Shown: positions 26,572 to 34,413 of the stretch, one piece after another
Numbering within the stretch: the first letter of the stretch is position 1
How the letters are laid out: every line of letters starts with the position of its first letter
Source: Rhodococcus sp. AW25M09
GTDB taxonomy: Bacteria; Actinomycetota; Actinomycetes; Mycobacteriales; Mycobacteriaceae
Length of the DNA: 47,814 bases
NCBI RefSeq assembly: GCF_000333955.1
Contig: NZ_CAPS01000002.1
Location: 1-47,814, forward strand
Reading direction: 5' to 3'
Notes under the pieces: model-generated
Databases searched by the model: none
What the model was told of the DNA's origin: nothing
The model's input: only the letters and a program-made list of their open reading frames with translations
Translations under genes and position numbers: made by a program

Positions 26572-27024
26572 CTACAAGGACCGCGCGCGTGTCGTGCGGG
26601 CATCACGCGTTCGACTCCACGCAGCCGCCACCGTCCGAGTCGATACGCCATACGCTTTGGAAAACGACTCGATGCGCTCCTCGTTCTCGGGCTTGCGCCC
26701 ACGTTCGATGTCGGCGAGAACGGTGGTCGACATCCCGAGCAGCTGCGCAGCGTCACCCTGGGACAGCGCGGCGTGCACCCTCAAGTCGGACAATTTGAGC
26801 TGAGACTCCGGGATCGGAACCAGCGCCGCGACCGACGTATGCAGGGCGTTCGCGATCCGACCAAGCGTCGCAGGCGGTGGCGTTGAGCGCCCCGTCTCCC
26901 AGGTCGATACTGCCTGTCTGGTCGCGCCCACTTTCGCCGCGAGGTCGTCAGCACTGAACCCCGCACGTACCCGTAGCTCCCGCAACCGGTCGGCGCGAAA
27001 CCCACGAACTCCGCTTCGCGGCAC
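26572..27024 (-). CDS. XRE regulator with two helix-turn-helix domains
   Basis: Two XRE domains follow each other: LRELRVRAGFSADDLAAK with VSTWETGRSTPP, and LRVHAALSQGDAAQLLGM with VLADIERGRKPEN. The GTG at 27024 is chosen because AGGGAG lies seven bases before it and the domain begins directly after; the frame is open to an ATG at 27129, which would add 35 residues. Tandem XRE proteins are common repressors of mobile elements. It is transcribed away from the T4SS operon and lies about 1.1 kb before it, so it is a candidate regulator of the element. Confidence 0.8.
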   Translation of the reverse strand: MPRSGVRGFRADRLRELRVRAGFSADDLAAKVGATRQAVSTWETGRSTPPPATLGRIANALHTSVAALVPIPESQLKLSDLRVHAALSQGDAAQLLGMSTTVLADIERGRKPENEERIESFSKAYGVSTRTVAAAWSRTRDARTTRARSL

Positions 27025-27100
27025 TATCCCAACTCCCTGTCGACCCTTCAAGACAGTCCCATCTTCCTCGATCGACGATGCCCATGAACTCTTGTGCGTT

Positions 27101-27124
27101 TTATAGTTGCGCGCTATTGTTGCA
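27101..27124. promoter_or_regulatory. Possible operator upstream of XRE gene
   Basis: ATAGTTGCGCGCTAT is an interrupted palindrome (ATAG/CTAT around GCGCGC) some 80 bases before the chosen start. The word ATAGTTGCG also occurs at about 26561-26569, behind the end of the gene. Such sites would fit autoregulation, but only two copies were noticed. Confidence 0.35.
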
Positions 27125-27480
27125 CTCATGCGCCAATACGAGTCGAGTTCCGCGAAGCTGAACCGATTGCGCGGTGCACCTAACCTGTTCTACAGTCCTG
27201 ATGCGCGCCCAAAAGGGAATCCTCGGTGCTTGTCTATCTCGGCACTGCTTGTAGCGCGGGACATCAGGTCGGTCTGTTCACAGGGTCCGTCCGATCATTC
27301 CTGTCGGGAGTTCTACATGTTCGCGTCGCTCGCCCTTGCCGCATCGCAGTTGCCGTCGACGACTGAAACCAGCATTTACCACGCTCGAAGTTCAGCGTTG
27401 GGCCATCACGGACGGGGTGCGACGGCAGGTGCATTCACCCGACATCGCCGCTTTCGCCTCGGTTACGGGGGCAAATCGAA

Positions 27481-27702
27481 GTGAGTGCCGCACGGGATGC
27501 AATAGCACCAAATCTCCTCTCACTGAATCAGTTCTGCGCATCAATCGTCGTAAATCGGACACATGGTGACTTGATTGCGTGCTCGCTCGACCACGAGCAT
27601 TCCGGTCGCCACCAATACATCGGTGACGACGGAGCCCTGCTAGCCGAGTGGGGTCCATCCAGTTCCTGTAATGAGCGGTCCATTCTTACCCGCAAGCCGT
27701 AG
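27481..27702 (+). CDS. Small Cys/His protein, unknown
   Basis: This is a 73-residue protein from GTG 27481. Its middle part, ACSLDHEHSGRHQYIGDDGALLAEWG, places a cysteine and several histidines in a short cluster that may bind metal, and looks conserved in style with small actinobacterial proteins. No ribosome site is obvious. It lies alone in the region before the T4SS operon. Coding status is moderately supported only. Confidence 0.45.
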   Translation: MSAARDAIAPNLLSLNQFCASIVVNRTHGDLIACSLDHEHSGRHQYIGDDGALLAEWGPSSSCNERSILTRKP

Positions 27703-27929
27703 GCCTGGCAGTTCGGACTGCAACCCGACCCGAGTGGGCTGTCGCTGATAGTCCCACTCGTGCGCTGCAGGAGCTCCCCCGCGCGCCCTGCAGCTCGACC
27801 GGTGGACCGGTGGACCGGCGCGAGGGTCGCGCAGTGAGCGCATTTCATCATGTTCAGCGCTGCGCGGCCCCGCCGGGACATCACACCTCGGACTCACACC
27901 CGTTCGCACAGAAAGGATTCCGATACCCG
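27703..27929. other. Probable promoter region of T4SS operon
   Basis: No gene is seen here. The stretch contains a short direct repeat (GGTGGACC twice, near 27800-27815) and leads to the tryptophan-rich short frame. The promoter of the T4SS operon most likely lies in it, but I cannot fix -35 and -10 boxes. Confidence 0.35.
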
Positions 27930-27983
27930 ATGTGGATTTTCCAGCAGCCATGGTTTTGGTCGGTTGCCTTCGGCTGGCTCTGA
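27930..27983 (+). CDS. Tryptophan-rich 17-residue leader peptide (candidate)
   Basis: The frame ATG to TGA encodes MWIFQQPWFWSVAFGWL. It has four tryptophans and three phenylalanines in 17 residues. A GAAAGGA ribosome site lies at 27911-27917, 12 bases before the ATG. It is directly followed by a perfect 15-bp hairpin, the layout of a leader-peptide attenuator. It could also be a small membrane-active peptide. No family is known to me; expression is unproven. Confidence 0.45.
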   Translation: MWIFQQPWFWSVAFGWL

Positions 27984-27996
27984 GCCTCTAGCACGT

Positions 27997-28045
27997 GATG
28001 GGTGCGTGCGACTGGCCCACAACCTATGGATCGCACGCACCCATC
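27997..28045 (+). terminator. 15-bp perfect hairpin after the leader frame
   Basis: GATGGGTGCGTGCGA (27997-28011) is exactly complementary to 28031-28045, with a 19-base loop. No U-run follows. It begins 14 bases after the leader stop codon. It can act as terminator, attenuator or RNA processing signal for the T4SS operon. Confidence 0.7.
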
Positions 28046-28117
28046 CACTTCTGTCGACCGACTTACCTAAAACCAATTGTCGCCAGAACGGTTGCTCCGC
28101 AATCGCATTCACCAGCA

Positions 28118-28136
28118 CGACCCGATCGCCGGGTCG
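28118..28136 (+). promoter_or_regulatory. Second hairpin next to the ribosome site
   Basis: CGACCCG (28118-28124) pairs with CGGGTCG (28130-28136) across a five-base loop. It ends five bases before the AGGAAGGG ribosome site (28141-28148), so it could affect ribosome access for the first T4SS-operon gene. Confidence 0.5.
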
Positions 28137-28158
28137 CACCAGGAAGGGATCGACACCA

Positions 28159-29493
28159 ATGCCAGCACCACAGGACACAGGACACCACCGCTCATCAAAG
28201 AAGCGAGGGCGGGTGATCACATCGCTGCCCGCCGTGGCCGCGGTGACGATCGCCGGCCTGACCATGCAGGCCGCTCCTGCTCAGGCTGCACCATCGCAGC
28301 CGGGAGTGACCAGTCCTCGAGGATCACAACCGGGGGTCACGAGCACACCGCAGACGGCACCGGCCACCCTGCCGCCTCCAGCGCCGGAACCGCGCGTGTA
28401 TTTGGACGGCTACCAGCCCTCACCTCGGGTGCAGCAAACCCCGTCACGTAGCTACGACGACTACCTGGCCGGTAATCAGCAGTCCTCGAATTACCAGAAC
28501 ACCTACTACGAGCCCACTCCCGCGCCGCAGGCCGCTCCGAGCGACGCTCCCCCGGCGTTGCAGGCGACTCCGCCGCCCCCGCCGCCGGTCCCGACGGTGC
28601 AGCGCAGGGTCATTGCACCGATCGAGGCACCGCCCGGAACGTTCATCGCCGGCGGCACGTTGGTGCCGGTCGATACCAAGATCGTCGACCAGAATCTGCT
28701 CACTCGAATCAACAACACGTTGCAGGCTGTGCAGGCGGATGGCGGAAACTGGCTCGTGGACAACGGGTTCGCCGATTCTCCCCGTGCCGACCGCATCGCA
28801 GCGGGTACCGCGACCGGCGTCATCGCAGGCGGAGCGACCGGTCTCGCGGCATCGGTGGTCCCGGCCGCGGTGATCACCGGAACCGCAGCCGCTATCGGCG
28901 GCGGACTCGGTGTCGCCGCCTCCACAGGCACCGGTGCTGTCGTCTGGGGAGGACCAGTGGGTTGGGTCTTCATCCCTGGAGCGGCAGCACTCGCGGGAGC
29001 CGGCGTCGGCGCAACACTGTCGGCACCGATCGTGCTGGGCCTGACCGGTGCTGGCGCTGTCATCGGCGGCATCCTCTGTGCCACCGTTCTCGGCGGCGAG
29101 CAGCAGATCATCGAAGAGCCGGCCCCTGCCCCGGCGGTTGTTCCCCCGGCGGCCGACAGCGTCCCGACGATCCCTCCTGCCGCAACCGTCGATCTCCCCG
29201 GACCCGTCGGGCAGGTTCGCGACACTCTCGCGTCCGACCCGAACGGCCGCCAGGTGCTCGCGGCGGCCGACACAGCCGTTCAGAACGCGGCTCCGATCGT
29301 CGACAAGGCCGTCAGCGATGCGTCGGTGTGGACCGCACCGGCGGCCTCGGCAGTGCAGGGCTTCACCTCGAAGGCCCTCGAACAGCCGCAGGTGGCGCAG
29401 ACCGTCGAGACGGTGCAGGCGGCTGCAGCTCCTCTGGTCGATCAGGCCACTGCCGCTCTCGGCGGCTTACAGGCGGCGTTCGCACCCGCCTGA
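28159..29493 (+). CDS. Secreted hydrophobic, proline-rich protein
   Basis: This is the first large gene of the T4SS operon, with ribosome site AGGAAGGG. The signal peptide ends at about AQA-AP (residue 43). The mature protein has a Pro/Gln/Thr-rich section with YDDYLAGNQ, a defined part around FIAGGTLVPVDTKIVDQN, a long glycine- and alanine-rich hydrophobic block (about residues 210-320, for example GGLGVAASTGTG), and an alanine-rich tail. Similar secreted proteins of rhodococci have been named insoluble-domain proteins; their role is unknown. The hydrophobic Gly-rich block could insert into the mycolate layer, which is inference. Confidence 0.8.
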   Translation: MPAPQDTGHHRSSKKRGRVITSLPAVAAVTIAGLTMQAAPAQAAPSQPGVTSPRGSQPGVTSTPQTAPATLPPPAPEPRVYLDGYQPSPRVQQTPSRSYDDYLAGNQQSSNYQNTYYEPTPAPQAAPSDAPPALQATPPPPPPVPTVQRRVIAPIEAPPGTFIAGGTLVPVDTKIVDQNLLTRINNTLQAVQADGGNWLVDNGFADSPRADRIAAGTATGVIAGGATGLAASVVPAAVITGTAAAIGGGLGVAASTGTGAVVWGGPVGWVFIPGAAALAGAGVGATLSAPIVLGLTGAGAVIGGILCATVLGGEQQIIEEPAPAPAVVPPAADSVPTIPPAATVDLPGPVGQVRDTLASDPNGRQVLAAADTAVQNAAPIVDKAVSDASVWTAPAASAVQGFTSKALEQPQVAQTVETVQAAAAPLVDQATAALGGLQAAFAPA

Positions 29494-29541
29494 ATCGCCC
29501 TACAGCCAGCTAGTTGAACCAGCCAGGAAGGACATATCCAA

Positions 29542-30135
29542 ATGATTCGCCGTTCGACGACATCTCCGATTGCCAGTGCCACCGGTCCAGCACGATCAGG
29601 GGTGCCGTCGAGCTCTCCCCGTGTGCCGCGATCGCGCCGACGCGCGGTCGCGGCAGCCGGGGCTGCTGTGGTGTCCGTGGCGGTCGCCGCCGCTGTGTTG
29701 TTCAGCGGTGGCGACTCCGAGCCGGACACGACAGCCACCGATACGACCGTCTCTTCCTCGGTCGCGCCGACAACTGTTGCCGCCGGGCCGGATTGCTCAA
29801 TGCCGACCGGTGATCAGAACAGCGGCCCCGGGGTCATTGCCGCGTTCGAGCACGCCTACTACGTCCAGAGATCGGGCGCGGCCGCGCACGCTCTGGTCTC
29901 ACCGAACGCCCCGGCGAGTGCCCCGTTCACCGTCGAAGCGAACCTCGACGCAGGTATCGCCACCGCGCCGGCCGGCACCACCTACTGCCTCGATATCGAC
30001 CCGCTGCGCACCGGTTCCTACACCCTCACCCTGACCGAGAGTGGCCCGAACGGGCCTGGGACGCAGTACCGCCAGCGGATCACCACCGATCAGGTCGACG
30101 GTCGCTACGTCATCGCCGCCATCGAGCAAGCGTGA
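29542..30135 (+). CDS. Membrane-anchored T4SS-operon protein, unknown
   Basis: After a basic Ser/Pro-rich cytoplasmic part, one membrane segment (VAAAGAAVVSVAVAAAVLF, about residues 38-56) is followed by an acidic Thr-rich linker. A small external domain, GVIAAFEHAYYVQRSGAAA to GSYTLTLTE, has cysteines at PDCSMP and TYCLDID that may pair. AGGAAGGA precedes the ATG. It is in the T4SS operon, 48 bases after the secreted protein gene, and may be a structural or stabilising envelope part. The family is not recognised. Confidence 0.75.
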   Translation: MIRRSTTSPIASATGPARSGVPSSSPRVPRSRRRAVAAAGAAVVSVAVAAAVLFSGGDSEPDTTATDTTVSSSVAPTTVAAGPDCSMPTGDQNSGPGVIAAFEHAYYVQRSGAAAHALVSPNAPASAPFTVEANLDAGIATAPAGTTYCLDIDPLRTGSYTLTLTESGPNGPGTQYRQRITTDQVDGRYVIAAIEQA

Positions 30136-30209
30136 TCACCCACCGCCGCCACAGCGCGAGATCGCCGCAGCACCGCGGCGAACAGCCACCACGAAAGGAA
30201 CGCCAGGAC

Positions 30210-30866
30210 ATGAGCGATGCAGCGAGCGAATGGGCCGAGGCCGCCACCGCAGTACGACAGGCACGCGAGACCCTCGAGGCGTCGACCGCGAGCGAGATCC
30301 GCGCCTGGGCCGAAAAATCGGGGCTGACCGACTGGTCGATGTGGCAAAAGATCAAACGAGAGCTCTACAAGCAGCTCGACCTCGACTACGACGGATTGCG
30401 CGCCAACGAAGCCGAGCAGGTCACCGACGCGGTCGCCTCTGCGGCGTCGGCCGCACCACTGGTCGAGCTCTACGCCGCAGGCGATGAGCGCGGCAGCTTC
30501 GCCGTGGTCGGCGACGGTGACGAAACAGCCTGGTACGGAACATTTCACGCTAAGGACGCGGTGTTCCGGCAGGGCGATCAGACCTCGGCCGACGACTCGG
30601 CGGCCGGCAAGGCAGCCTTTCTCGCCGGCAAGCTACGCGAAGAGCTCGACGCCCCCGCGATCCGGCTGATACTGCATATCTCCAACCCGCACCTCGACGG
30701 CGCGCGGCTCGCCGCTCTCGCCGCGCGATACGGAGTGCACCTCGAACGCCTCGACATCGACGACGAGAACCCGGCCACCGTGTGGTGCGAGGTTCCCGGG
30801 CACCGTCCGTGGCAGGCCATCCGGCTCTCCGATCTGCTCGTCGACGATCAAGCGGAGGTCGGCTGA
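30210..30866 (+). CDS. Cytoplasmic T4SS-operon protein, unknown
   Basis: The product is 218 residues, acidic and soluble, without signal peptide. The N-terminal half is helical (ARETLEASTASEIRAWAE, MWQKIKRELYKQLDL) and the second half has an alternating beta/alpha look (YGTFHAKDAVF, AIRLILHISNPHLDGARL, ENPATVWCEV). GAAAGGAACG precedes the ATG. Its stop overlaps the start of the MinD-like ATPase gene, so the two are probably made together and may interact. I do not recognise the family. Confidence 0.7.
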   Translation: MSDAASEWAEAATAVRQARETLEASTASEIRAWAEKSGLTDWSMWQKIKRELYKQLDLDYDGLRANEAEQVTDAVASAASAAPLVELYAAGDERGSFAVVGDGDETAWYGTFHAKDAVFRQGDQTSADDSAAGKAAFLAGKLREELDAPAIRLILHISNPHLDGARLAALAARYGVHLERLDIDDENPATVWCEVPGHRPWQAIRLSDLLVDDQAEVG

Positions 30867-32155
30867 TGGCCGAACAGCACCCGCGCCCGGACGACGACAA
30901 CCCCGTCGCGGGCTACGAAGCCGAGGACACCGTCAACCTCCGCGCTCAGCGCCTGCGCCGACCCGAATCCGAACCGGACGAACAGCCTGTAGAGGAGTCG
31001 GCCGACGACACCGCACCGGACCCGTACGGGGTCGGGCAGGACGCACTGGCCGCGGTCGAGACACCCGATGTCGACCCCTCAGCGTTCTACCGCGCACGAC
31101 TGTTCGACCGCCAGGAAGAAGACCCGACCGCCGAGCCCGCCGAAGCAGGCCTGCGGGGCCGGATCAACGCCGCCCTGGGAACTCATCTCAAGCCCAAGCC
31201 CACATCGGCCGAAGTCAGACTGCGTCAGTCGATTCGCGTTGTGCAGCAGCCACTTCCTGGATGCTCGGTGGTCTCGGTCATCAATCCGAAGGGCGGAGCG
31301 GGCAAAACTCCGACATCGGTGATGCTCGGTTCGACGTTCGGCAAGCACCGTGGCCACGGGGTGACGGTCTTCGACGCGAGCGAATCACTCGGCAGTCTCG
31401 GCGATCGCGCCGCCCGCACCACCGATCCGGAGCTCACGGTGTGGGATCTGCTCGACCATGCACACGAGCTGGCGTCCTCGTCGGCGGTGTCGGGATCGCT
31501 CACTGCGTTCCTGCGGCGTCAACCGACGATGGAAGACATTCTCGCAGCAGATAATTCGGCCGACCGTGAGCGCAACCTGGGGTGGGACGAATGCGCCGCG
31601 GTGATGGCAGTGCTGCGCCGACACCGGGACCTGATCGTCATCGACACCGCCGCCAATCCCTTGGCCGAGAGCTGGCAGTGGGCCGTGCAGCATTCCGATG
31701 CCCTGGTCGTTCCGCTCCCGCTACGCCTCGACATCGCCCGGCAGGTCTATCAGATGCTCGAGGGCATCATCGCCCGCGGCTACGGACACTTGCTGGCGTC
31801 GACGATCGTCGTGACCTGTGCAACACCGGATTCCAACCCGCAGTTGGCGTCGGCGGTCTTCGAGGACCTGCGCAATCTCGGTGTCCAGGAAAGCAATTTC
31901 ATTCAGGCCCCGTACGAATCAGCTCTCGCCCGCGGCGATCGGATCGTCTACAGGGGCCTCCCGCCCGCCACGATCGAGGCCTACACCAACGTCACCGCCC
32001 TGGTCGCCGACAACATCGCCGCGGCACGAGCCGGCGTCGCCTACCAATTCACCGATCCGTATTCCCCGCAGCCGGTGAACCGCCAGCCCGACAGCGCACC
32101 ACCCCCACAGCTCTCGCAGTGGGAGCGGCGCAGCCGCGACCGTCGCGGAGCCTGA
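30866..32155 (+). CDS. MinD/ParA-like ATPase
   Basis: About 130 residues of acidic, disordered N-terminus precede a deviant Walker A NPKGGAGKTP (about 139-148). A switch-like FDASESLGSLG and Walker B DLIVIDTAANP (about 255) follow. The proline after the P-loop is unusual. Actinobacterial secretion and conjugation clusters often carry such ATPases (EspI-like in ESX systems, MinD-like in SCO6880-type T4SS), where polar positioning is the presumed role. Overlap with the previous gene is TGATG. The 429-residue protein ends in a basic tail. Confidence 0.88.
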   Translation: MAEQHPRPDDDNPVAGYEAEDTVNLRAQRLRRPESEPDEQPVEESADDTAPDPYGVGQDALAAVETPDVDPSAFYRARLFDRQEEDPTAEPAEAGLRGRINAALGTHLKPKPTSAEVRLRQSIRVVQQPLPGCSVVSVINPKGGAGKTPTSVMLGSTFGKHRGHGVTVFDASESLGSLGDRAARTTDPELTVWDLLDHAHELASSSAVSGSLTAFLRRQPTMEDILAADNSADRERNLGWDECAAVMAVLRRHRDLIVIDTAANPLAESWQWAVQHSDALVVPLPLRLDIARQVYQMLEGIIARGYGHLLASTIVVTCATPDSNPQLASAVFEDLRNLGVQESNFIQAPYESALARGDRIVYRGLPPATIEAYTNVTALVADNIAAARAGVAYQFTDPYSPQPVNRQPDSAPPPQLSQWERRSRDRRGA

Positions 32156-32195
32156 CCCGTCCCCACCCCGCTCGACGCACACGAGGAGAAACACC

Positions 32196-34268
32196 ATGAC
32201 CGGCCAGAGAACGCACACCACCCCGCGGCGACGACAACGCCGGACACTGTCGGCGCTGACCGTCGTCGTCTCCGCGGTGGTCCTGGCCGCGGGCACCGTC
32301 CCCGCACACGCCGCACCGGCAGCGACGGCGGCGACCTCGTGCGCGAAGTACGTCGCGATCATGGCCCCGGGAACGTGGGAGACCAACGCCGCCGCGAACC
32401 CGACCGCCCCGGTCGGGATGCTCGCCACCGTCGGCAACGCCCTGAAACAGAAGTACGGCAACGATATCGAGGTCTACTACCCGGCGTACGCGGCGTCGGC
32501 GTTCGACAAGGGCCGCACCTACGCCGACAGCAAGGAAACCGGCAAGAGCGCCATCAACAACATCCTCACCTCGGCATGCGCGACGTCGAAGTTCCTGCTC
32601 TCGGGCTACTCCCAAGGCGCGGACGCCGCCGGCGACATCGCCGCCGAGATCGGCAACGGTCGCGGCGTCGTTCCCGCGGCCCGGATTCTCGGCGTCGGTC
32701 TGGTCGCCGATCCGCACCAGGGCACCGCCGGCGGCACCGTCGTCGGGCCGAAGATCGACGGTCAGGGCATCGGCGGGGTCCGGCCCGAAGGCTTCGGCTC
32801 TCTCGCCCCGGTGGTCAGGCAGCTCTGCAATCCCACGGACCTGTACTGCTCGACGAACGCCGGCAAGGACGGTCTGCTCGCGGGCCTGGGCAAGGTCCTG
32901 GCGAACAAGCCCGTCGACCCGGGCGAACAGGCCGGAACCGGGTCGACCCCAGCAGCGTCGAATACCGCGGTTCCGTCGACGACCGCGCAGGGCGGCGTCA
33001 CCGGTGCCGAGACACAGCCCGGCACGACGCCGACACAGGCCGGAGGGGTCAGCGATTTCTCGTCGTCGCTGGTCTCTGACTTCTCCCGCGTCGATCTGGC
33101 GGGCGCCGCGAACACCGCATCGACTCTCGGGGAGCGGGTGGCCACCCTGCCCGACTCGGTGGGAACCAACCGCACTCAGTCACAGGTCGCCAGCGTCGGG
33201 GCCTCGGCGACATCGCTGCTCAACACCCTCGAACCGGTCGCCGACGTGCAATCGGTGATCGCCGCGAACCCCGGCATCCGCTCGACCCTCGACACCGCAC
33301 CGGAAGGATCCCCGGAAGCGAAGACGTCCACGGTTCTCGACGCACTCGACCAGATCGACATTCCCGCAGTGCTCAGCACCGCGACCTCGATCGCCGACAC
33401 CGCATCATCGGTGCTGGGCGGCACCGGCACCACCGCAGGCCTGACCGATACGGCCGCAACGCTCAGCGGGCAGGTCGCACCGCTGCAGTCCGTGTCCCCG
33501 GACGCGCTGACCTCGGCAACGCAGGTGCTCTCGCTGCTCAAGCCGAAGACCGTGGTCAACCAGGTCGTCAACGTCGCGACCGGCTTCACGAGCCTGGACT
33601 ACCAAGGCATCGTCGACAACCTGATCGCGCTGCCGCAGAAGGTCGCCGCACTCGACGTCGCGGGATCGCACAAGATCGCCGGGGACCTCAACAACCAGTT
33701 CGAACCGATCGTGAAAATGGCCGCAGGAGTGGACCTGCACACCCTCGCAGCATTGGTGGCGATGATCCCCGACCCCAGCGGATCGGCGCAGATCGCCTCC
33801 CTGGTGCTGAGCTTGCTCGGCAACGTCGACGTGATCCGCCTGGCCAACGATGTCGGCGCGATCCAGGAAGTCGCGTGGAAGATCCTCGAAACCGGCAACC
33901 TCGCGGCCGCCGCCGAACTGCTACCCATCGGGCTCGACCTCGCCTCGGTCGCGGTCGGAGTGCTCACCGGATCCTCCAAGACCAGCCCCGACCAGCTCGG
34001 CGCGCAGACCCAGGTCACCGGACAGTCCGCCGCGATCGGCCAGCAAGCCTCCACCGGCGATTTCGCCGGTCTGGCAGGCAGTCTCATCTCACTGGCCTCG
34101 TCACCGAGTGCAGGCGATGCCGCCGAGCTGGTCGGTGCCGGTATCGACGCCGCGACGTTCTTCGCCTCCGGTGCGCACCAGTCCTATGGCGACTTCAAGG
34201 TCGACTCCACCGGCCGCAGCGCACTGCAATGGCTCATCGACTTCTTCACCCAGAAGATCGGGGGCTGA
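32196..34268 (+). CDS. Secreted cutinase-like esterase with long C-terminal region
   Basis: A signal peptide ends near AHA-AP (residue 39). A cutinase-type alpha/beta hydrolase follows: CAKYVAIMAPGTW, the nucleophile elbow GYSQGAD (about 136-142) and the later LGVGLVADPHQG with the likely acid and cysteines CNPTDLYC. From about residue 240 a 450-residue region of repetitive Ala/Ser/Thr helices (ATSLLNTLEPVADVQ, DALDQIDIPAVLSTA) has no recognised family. Mycobacterial cutinase-like proteins hydrolyse lipid esters, some in the envelope. In a T4SS operon, acting on mycolate lipids during mating is a reasonable inference. GAGGAG precedes the ATG. Confidence 0.85.
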   Translation: MTGQRTHTTPRRRQRRTLSALTVVVSAVVLAAGTVPAHAAPAATAATSCAKYVAIMAPGTWETNAAANPTAPVGMLATVGNALKQKYGNDIEVYYPAYAASAFDKGRTYADSKETGKSAINNILTSACATSKFLLSGYSQGADAAGDIAAEIGNGRGVVPAARILGVGLVADPHQGTAGGTVVGPKIDGQGIGGVRPEGFGSLAPVVRQLCNPTDLYCSTNAGKDGLLAGLGKVLANKPVDPGEQAGTGSTPAASNTAVPSTTAQGGVTGAETQPGTTPTQAGGVSDFSSSLVSDFSRVDLAGAANTASTLGERVATLPDSVGTNRTQSQVASVGASATSLLNTLEPVADVQSVIAANPGIRSTLDTAPEGSPEAKTSTVLDALDQIDIPAVLSTATSIADTASSVLGGTGTTAGLTDTAATLSGQVAPLQSVSPDALTSATQVLSLLKPKTVVNQVVNVATGFTSLDYQGIVDNLIALPQKVAALDVAGSHKIAGDLNNQFEPIVKMAAGVDLHTLAALVAMIPDPSGSAQIASLVLSLLGNVDVIRLANDVGAIQEVAWKILETGNLAAAAELLPIGLDLASVAVGVLTGSSKTSPDQLGAQTQVTGQSAAIGQQASTGDFAGLAGSLISLASSPSAGDAAELVGAGIDAATFFASGAHQSYGDFKVDSTGRSALQWLIDFFTQKIGG

Positions 34269-34286
34269 CCGGCGGCCACCGATCGG

Positions 34287-34317
34287 GCTCTGCAGCCGGG
34301 CGGGCATGACGCAGAGC
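34287..34317 (+). terminator. Hairpin between esterase and hydrolase genes
   Basis: GCTCTGC (34287-34293) pairs exactly with GCAGAGC (34311-34317) around a 17-base GC-rich loop. It lies in the longest gap of the operon's first half (145 bases) and may attenuate or process the transcript. There is no U-run. Confidence 0.4.
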
Positions 34318-34413
34318 AGCCGAAAACTACAGCACCACAAACGAACTACGCGTACCACCACAGGTGTCCGGGCGGGCACTGATCATCTTTTCGATTCGTG
34401 AGGACATGCACCG

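Noticed and set aside
34296..34378. CCGGGCGGGCA present twice near the 34.3-kb gap, related to the loop word at 46.5 kb
   Set aside because: A nine-base all-GC word is expected several times by chance in a window of this GC content, and it also occurs inside coding sequence.
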